Positions 61,341-64,000 of a stretch of 64,000 nucleotides of DNA are shown here, piece after piece. Origin of the DNA: Candidatus Saccharimonadota bacterium (GTDB lineage: Bacteria > Patescibacteriota > Saccharimonadia > Saccharimonadales > Saccharimonadaceae); contig JAFRBH010000012.1 in assembly GCA_017404955.1 (NCBI GenBank), positions 16,021-80,020 of the forward strand, written 5' to 3'. A model generated the notes under the pieces. That model ran no database searches. It was not told the origin of the DNA and saw only the letters and a program-made list of their open reading frames with translations. How positions within the stretch are numbered: position 1 is the first letter of the stretch; each line of letters begins with the position of its first letter. The translations under genes were made by a program, and so were the position numbers.

Positions 61341-62002
61341 AGTTTTTCAACTTTCAGTAAGAACATTTTTATGAGCGTCCAAGGCTCAATTCGACTAGTT
61401 TTCATCTGCATATCAAGCTTTGATAATTCTTTCAAAACTTTCTTATTTTTTACAGTTGGACTTTGTTCAAATTTTTTAAGTGCTGATGAGGAAAACGCAC
61501 CCACCATCAAATATGGATCTAGCATCTTCACTTCCCCACCAGTTTCCACTTTATGAATCAACCCATCTAACTCTGCTACCGCTCTTTTGCCGCTAGTATA
61601 AGCAAGGTCAAAAACTCGAAAACTTGCCCACTTATCAAACTCTTCCTTTTGAAATTTTTCAACTTTAACTTTTTTAATAAAATCCTTGTATACTTTTCTA
61701 TTTGGAATATTACTTTCCCAAATTACAATTTCATGTTTAGTATCAATAAACTGCGAGAAAACCGCATAAGGATCTTCTTTGTTCTCATTGTCATTTACTT
61801 CTTCATTATCTTTTTTTGCTGGCGTTAAATCTTTAATCAGAATTTTTCTAGTTTCATCAAATAGCGAATTACCCTGGCATATATTATATATGTCAGAAAT
61901 CTGCAGGTTCTCACCATCAAAAATCTCGTAATTATTACCCAGAATTCGCTTAATCTCCCGTTGAATTTTTATTCTATCATCACCAGTGAATATGCGTATC
62001 AT
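61337..62002 (-). CDS. holA: DNA polymerase III delta subunit-like (HolA), short
   Basis: 221 residues from the ATG at 62002, which overlaps the mutM stop (ATGA). MIRIFTGDDRIKIQREI starts a HolA-like fold; HEIVIWESNIPNRKVY and the C-terminal EPWTLIKMFLLKVEKL are consistent. Usual HolA is about 330, so the middle domain is reduced. Clamp-loader subunit if correct. Confidence 0.65.
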   Translation of the reverse strand: MIRIFTGDDRIKIQREIKRILGNNYEIFDGENLQISDIYNICQGNSLFDETRKILIKDLTPAKKDNEEVNDNENKEDPYAVFSQFIDTKHEIVIWESNIPNRKVYKDFIKKVKVEKFQKEEFDKWASFRVFDLAYTSGKRAVAELDGLIHKVETGGEVKMLDPYLMVGAFSSSALKKFEQSPTVKNKKVLKELSKLDMQMKTSRIEPWTLIKMFLLKVEKL

Positions 62003-62853
62003 ACCAACTCCTTTTGGCAATGCGGGCAAATATGCGTACCACGACCCGCTACCCTAATCTTCTGGATTTCCCTTCCACATTTTGTGCACGGCTGGCCTTC
62101 ACGCCTAAAAACCTTTGCAAATAATTCTAGATAATCACCCTTAGTGCCATCAGCTTTCACGTAAGTCGCCATCGTCGAGCCACCAGAATCAATCGAAGCA
62201 CTCATCACTTTGCAGGCCCCCTCCACTAGTTTTTTAGTATCTTTTAGCGACAAATTTCCTGCTCTGGTCCTGGGGTCTATACCGGCATAAAACAGCGCTT
62301 CATCAGCATAAATATTCCCAATTCCTGCAATCACTTTTTGATCTAAAATAACCGCTTTAATCGGAGAATTTTTTCTACGTTGGAACTTTTCATATAAATC
62401 TTCCGGCTTAGTTTGCCAAGGTTCTGGTGCCAAACTAGCAATAAACTTATCTTTCAAAACTTCTTCAGTCGGCAGAACTTTTACAAAGCCAAACTTCCTC
62501 TGATCGTTAAAATACAGTGTGCCATTTTCAAGCTCAAAGACTACCCGCGTTTGTTTATTTGGTAATTCAGCCGTAAAATTATCACTTGGGTGTCCTGCTG
62601 CATAACGCTCAGTCCCATCCCAAATTAATTGTCCGGTCATACGTAAATGGATCATCAAAGAAACTGCACCAGAAAGATCAACAATCAACGCCTTACCATA
62701 TCTCCTAAAACCAACAATTTCGTGCCCTTTCACTACTTCACATGGACCAACAAAAGACTTGTCGCAGAGCACCATTACCTTCTTGATTTTTTGGTGAACA
62801 CAAAAATTATTAAGCCCACGCTTAATAGTCTCTACTTCCGGTAACTCTGGCAT
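61999..62853 (-). CDS. mutM: Formamidopyrimidine-DNA glycosylase
   Basis: 284 residues. N-terminal PELPEVETIKRGL with catalytic Pro2 and Glu3, IHLRMTGQL, GIGNIYADEALF and a C-terminal zinc finger (CTKCGREI ... CPHCQ). Removes oxidised purines. TGgTATAAT lies 9 bases before the ATG (62863-62871). Confidence 0.96.
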   Translation of the reverse strand: MPELPEVETIKRGLNNFCVHQKIKKVMVLCDKSFVGPCEVVKGHEIVGFRRYGKALIVDLSGAVSLMIHLRMTGQLIWDGTERYAAGHPSDNFTAELPNKQTRVVFELENGTLYFNDQRKFGFVKVLPTEEVLKDKFIASLAPEPWQTKPEDLYEKFQRRKNSPIKAVILDQKVIAGIGNIYADEALFYAGIDPRTRAGNLSLKDTKKLVEGACKVMSASIDSGGSTMATYVKADGTKGDYLELFAKVFRREGQPCTKCGREIQKIRVAGRGTHICPHCQKELV

Positions 62854-62863
62854 ACTATATTTA

Positions 62864-63634
62864 TTATACCATTTTCATCTTTTTTAGTTCAGCTTTGAAA
62901 TCTCTATCTACACGATACGATTCACAAGTCTTAGCAATTGCTTTATTGTAAGTCCATTTTGGCAGGGTCAAATGAGAAAACCACATCTTTGTCTCCTCTG
63001 GGAATTTCGCGAACAATACAGAAATCAACCATGCTACTGCCATCTTCACATAATACGCATCCCACGCCATCACTTTGCGCACACGTTTGCCATCAGTCGA
63101 ACCTTTAATTCTCTCTACAGATAATTCCCCTGGGCTTTCCGAAAGCACACCAGCAATCTCAGAAACTCGATCATACACCACCTGTAAATATTCCGGCTCG
63201 ATATAATGATCGAGCAAACTCACCAGCGCAAAGCGCGTTTCAAATTCATCTAAAGATTTTAGCATTTTATCGATTTCTTCTAGGAATTTCGCCTTATGTT
63301 TGCTAATATTTTTTCTTGTTGCCGCACAAACCACATCGCAAATTTCCCAGTTATCAATCAACGGAATAAAATCGTATAACTTTTTTATCATCTCTTCGTA
63401 TGGTAGTCCAGCAATTACTAGGCCTCGTATTAAAACTTCCTCAAAAGCCACTGGCTCATTTTCGAAAAATTCTGAAGTTTCCCCACTTGCTAAAATCTCT
63501 TTGGCAATCTCTCGGCACTTTGGCACGCGCACGCCAAGAAGCGGCCTCTCTGTGATAATTCCCCCAAGCACAAAATCTCTATATCCCTCCTCTGCTTCCC
63601 CAAATAACCTATTTCTAAACTCCTGGTAATTCAT
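62864..63634 (-). CDS. DNA alkylation repair protein AlkD-like
   Basis: 256 residues, HEAT-like repeats. ERPLLGVRVPKCREIAKEI, DNWEICDVVCAATRKN, MAWDAYYVKMAVAWLISV and a C-terminal YRVDRDFKAELKKMK match the AlkD family. Excises alkylated bases. Promoter TGcTAAAAT at 63644-63652, 9 bases upstream. Confidence 0.88.
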   Translation of the reverse strand: MNYQEFRNRLFGEAEEGYRDFVLGGIITERPLLGVRVPKCREIAKEILASGETSEFFENEPVAFEEVLIRGLVIAGLPYEEMIKKLYDFIPLIDNWEICDVVCAATRKNISKHKAKFLEEIDKMLKSLDEFETRFALVSLLDHYIEPEYLQVVYDRVSEIAGVLSESPGELSVERIKGSTDGKRVRKVMAWDAYYVKMAVAWLISVLFAKFPEETKMWFSHLTLPKWTYNKAIAKTCESYRVDRDFKAELKKMKMV

Positions 63635-63663
63635 ATTTACCTTATTTTAGCACATATATTGAT

Positions 63664-63692
63664 TTGCATTTTCCACGTCGGTTATGTATAAT
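63664..63692 (+). promoter_or_regulatory. Promoter of the structured leader (TTGCAT-N17-TATAAT)
   Basis: -35 TTGCAT (63664-63669), 17-base spacer, TATAAT (63687-63692). The predicted transcript start near 63699 coincides with the first base of helix P1. Confidence 0.75.
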
Positions 63693-63698
63693 TGAAAA

Positions 63699-63825
63699 TG
63701 GAACATCTTTGAAATATTACTGCAAGGAAATTTTATGTCTTGCTCATTGTAGGCGTTGTTAGGCCTTCAGCGAGATATTCCTTGCGAGTATTTCAAAGAT
63801 GTTCCAACCTAGCAGCGCCTTTTTG
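63699..63825 (+). ncRNA. Structured leader RNA, riboswitch- or attenuator-like
   Basis: Helix P1 is a perfect 18-bp pairing (63699-63716 / 63789-63806). Inside are P2 (63722-63729 / 63778-63785) and P3 (63739-63744 / 63769-63774) around a small hairpin. The P3 loop strand 63751-63763 also pairs over 13 bp (two G-U) with 63808-63820, just outside P1, followed by TTTT. So a pseudoknot or a terminator alternative is possible. No known class is recognised. Confidence 0.55.
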
Positions 63826-63854
63826 TATCCACAATCAGCGCGCCGATGTCTATG

Positions 63855-63993
63855 ATGGGTAAAGGAGGTAATAATGCCAAGCACAAATATAAAGCATCAA
63901 TCTAGCGGAAGAACCATTTTAGGTTCCTTCGCCCGTACAGGTTATGCGACACAATTACTTTTTCTTTGTGGCATTATTACCTCCTTTGTCTAT
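63855..63993 (+). promoter_or_regulatory. Start-site-sequestering hairpin
   Basis: A perfect 19-bp inverted repeat (63861-63879 / 63969-63987), extended to about 25 bp with G-U pairs, covers AAAGGAGGT and the ATG at 63874. An inner 11-bp hairpin with one mismatch centres near 63920. Translation of the downstream frame should be blocked when it forms. Confidence 0.6.
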
Positions 63994-64000
63994 GTATCCA
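63874..64000 (+). CDS. N-terminal part of an unknown membrane protein (cut by window end)
   Basis: ATG at 63874 with ideal AGGAGG spacing; open to the end for 42 codons. Begins MPSTNIKHQSSGRTILGSF and continues with a hydrophobic segment (QLLFLCGIITSFVYV), a likely first membrane helix. Not recognised. Its start codon lies in the hairpin at 63855-63993 and follows the structured leader, so expression appears tightly controlled. Confidence 0.45.
   Translation, partial: MPSTNIKHQSSGRTILGSFARTGYATQLLFLCGIITSFVYVS

Noticed and set aside
63699..63825. 6S RNA or SRP RNA identity for the structured leader
   Set aside because: It lacks the SRP GGAA-loop core, and the loop-to-tail pairing before a T-run is not a 6S feature. 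A 6S assignment could not be fully excluded by eye.
1..64000. CRISPR arrays, rRNA genes, insertion sequences
   Set aside because: Looked for and not seen: no regular repeat-spacer pattern, no rRNA segments and no transposase-like protein.

Overview
The window looks like a chromosomal segment of a Candidate Phyla Radiation bacterium, most likely Candidatus Saccharibacteria (TM7). This is inferred from gene content; there is no rRNA or database search behind it. The supporting signs are small compact genes, TGA used as a normal stop (which argues against Gracilibacteria/SR1), a threonyl-tRNA synthetase without its TGS domain, a large surface-polysaccharide locus, and a type IV pilus assembly locus together with minimal housekeeping genes. 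Coding density is high and most genes lie on the minus strand. No rRNA, CRISPR array, insertion sequence or integrase was found.

Layout. 0.1-4.5 kb: minus-strand operon thrS, miaA, a winged-helix/nucleotidyltransferase protein, a degenerate MBL-fold protein and an M50 protease. It is divergent from tRNA-Val through a compact palindromic promoter. 4.6-6.9 kb: accessory stretch with two unrecognised genes and a decayed phosphoesterase. 6.8-11 kb: CmpB-like membrane protein, D,D-carboxypeptidase, processive GT2. 11.1-16.7 kb: CpsB phosphatase, CpsD kinase, Wzz-like protein, CotH-kinase-like protein and UDP-glucose dehydrogenase. 16.8-18.5 kb: phosphotransacetylase-like protein, a small coiled-coil protein and a G5/DUF3761 surface protein. 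18.6-21.5 kb: accessory island with a RexA/RexB-like gene pair, a frameshifted membrane gene and a DUF2726 fragment. 21.5-33.5 kb: capsule/glycan locus (SGNH/AlgX-like, MBOAT, methyltransferase, flippase, a polymerase-GT4 fusion, GT4, GT2, initiating sugar transferase) with a divergent LCP ligase. 33.5-38.7 kb: small export protein, tRNA-Thr, a low-GC two-gene insert, hemolysin III, tRNA-Asp, and a peroxide-defence operon (gpx, trxB, trxA, OhrR-like MarR). 38.7-47 kb: type IV pilus genes pilC, pilT, pilB, two Cys-bracketed EF-hand proteins, pilN and pilM. 47-64 kb: tlyA-like, efp, rpsR, ssb, rpsF, ftsK, pnp, a small alarmone synthetase, rpsO, truB, a degenerate DHH protein, an ABC exporter, rpsT, holA, mutM, alkD, and finally a structured leader RNA in front of a gene cut by the window end.

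How it works together. The locus encodes the full logic of a Wzx/Wzy-type surface glycan: initiation, elongation, flipping, polymerisation, tyrosine-kinase control and LCP attachment, plus O-acylation. The pilus locus supplies the extension and retraction motors and the alignment complex. Promoters are dominated by an extended -10 element (TGnTATAAT or TGnTAAAAT) often only 5-7 nt from the start codon, implying leaderless mRNAs.

The most unusual items are: (1) three copies of a long hairpin, each closing over the TAG stop codon of the upstream gene, with diverged arms but an invariant internal-loop motif; (2) a 63.7-64.0 kb leader RNA with a pseudoknot/terminator alternative followed by a hairpin that buries a Shine-Dalgarno and start codon; (3) the RexAB-like pair; (4) a Cys-bracketed EF-hand mini-domain in two pilus-locus proteins.
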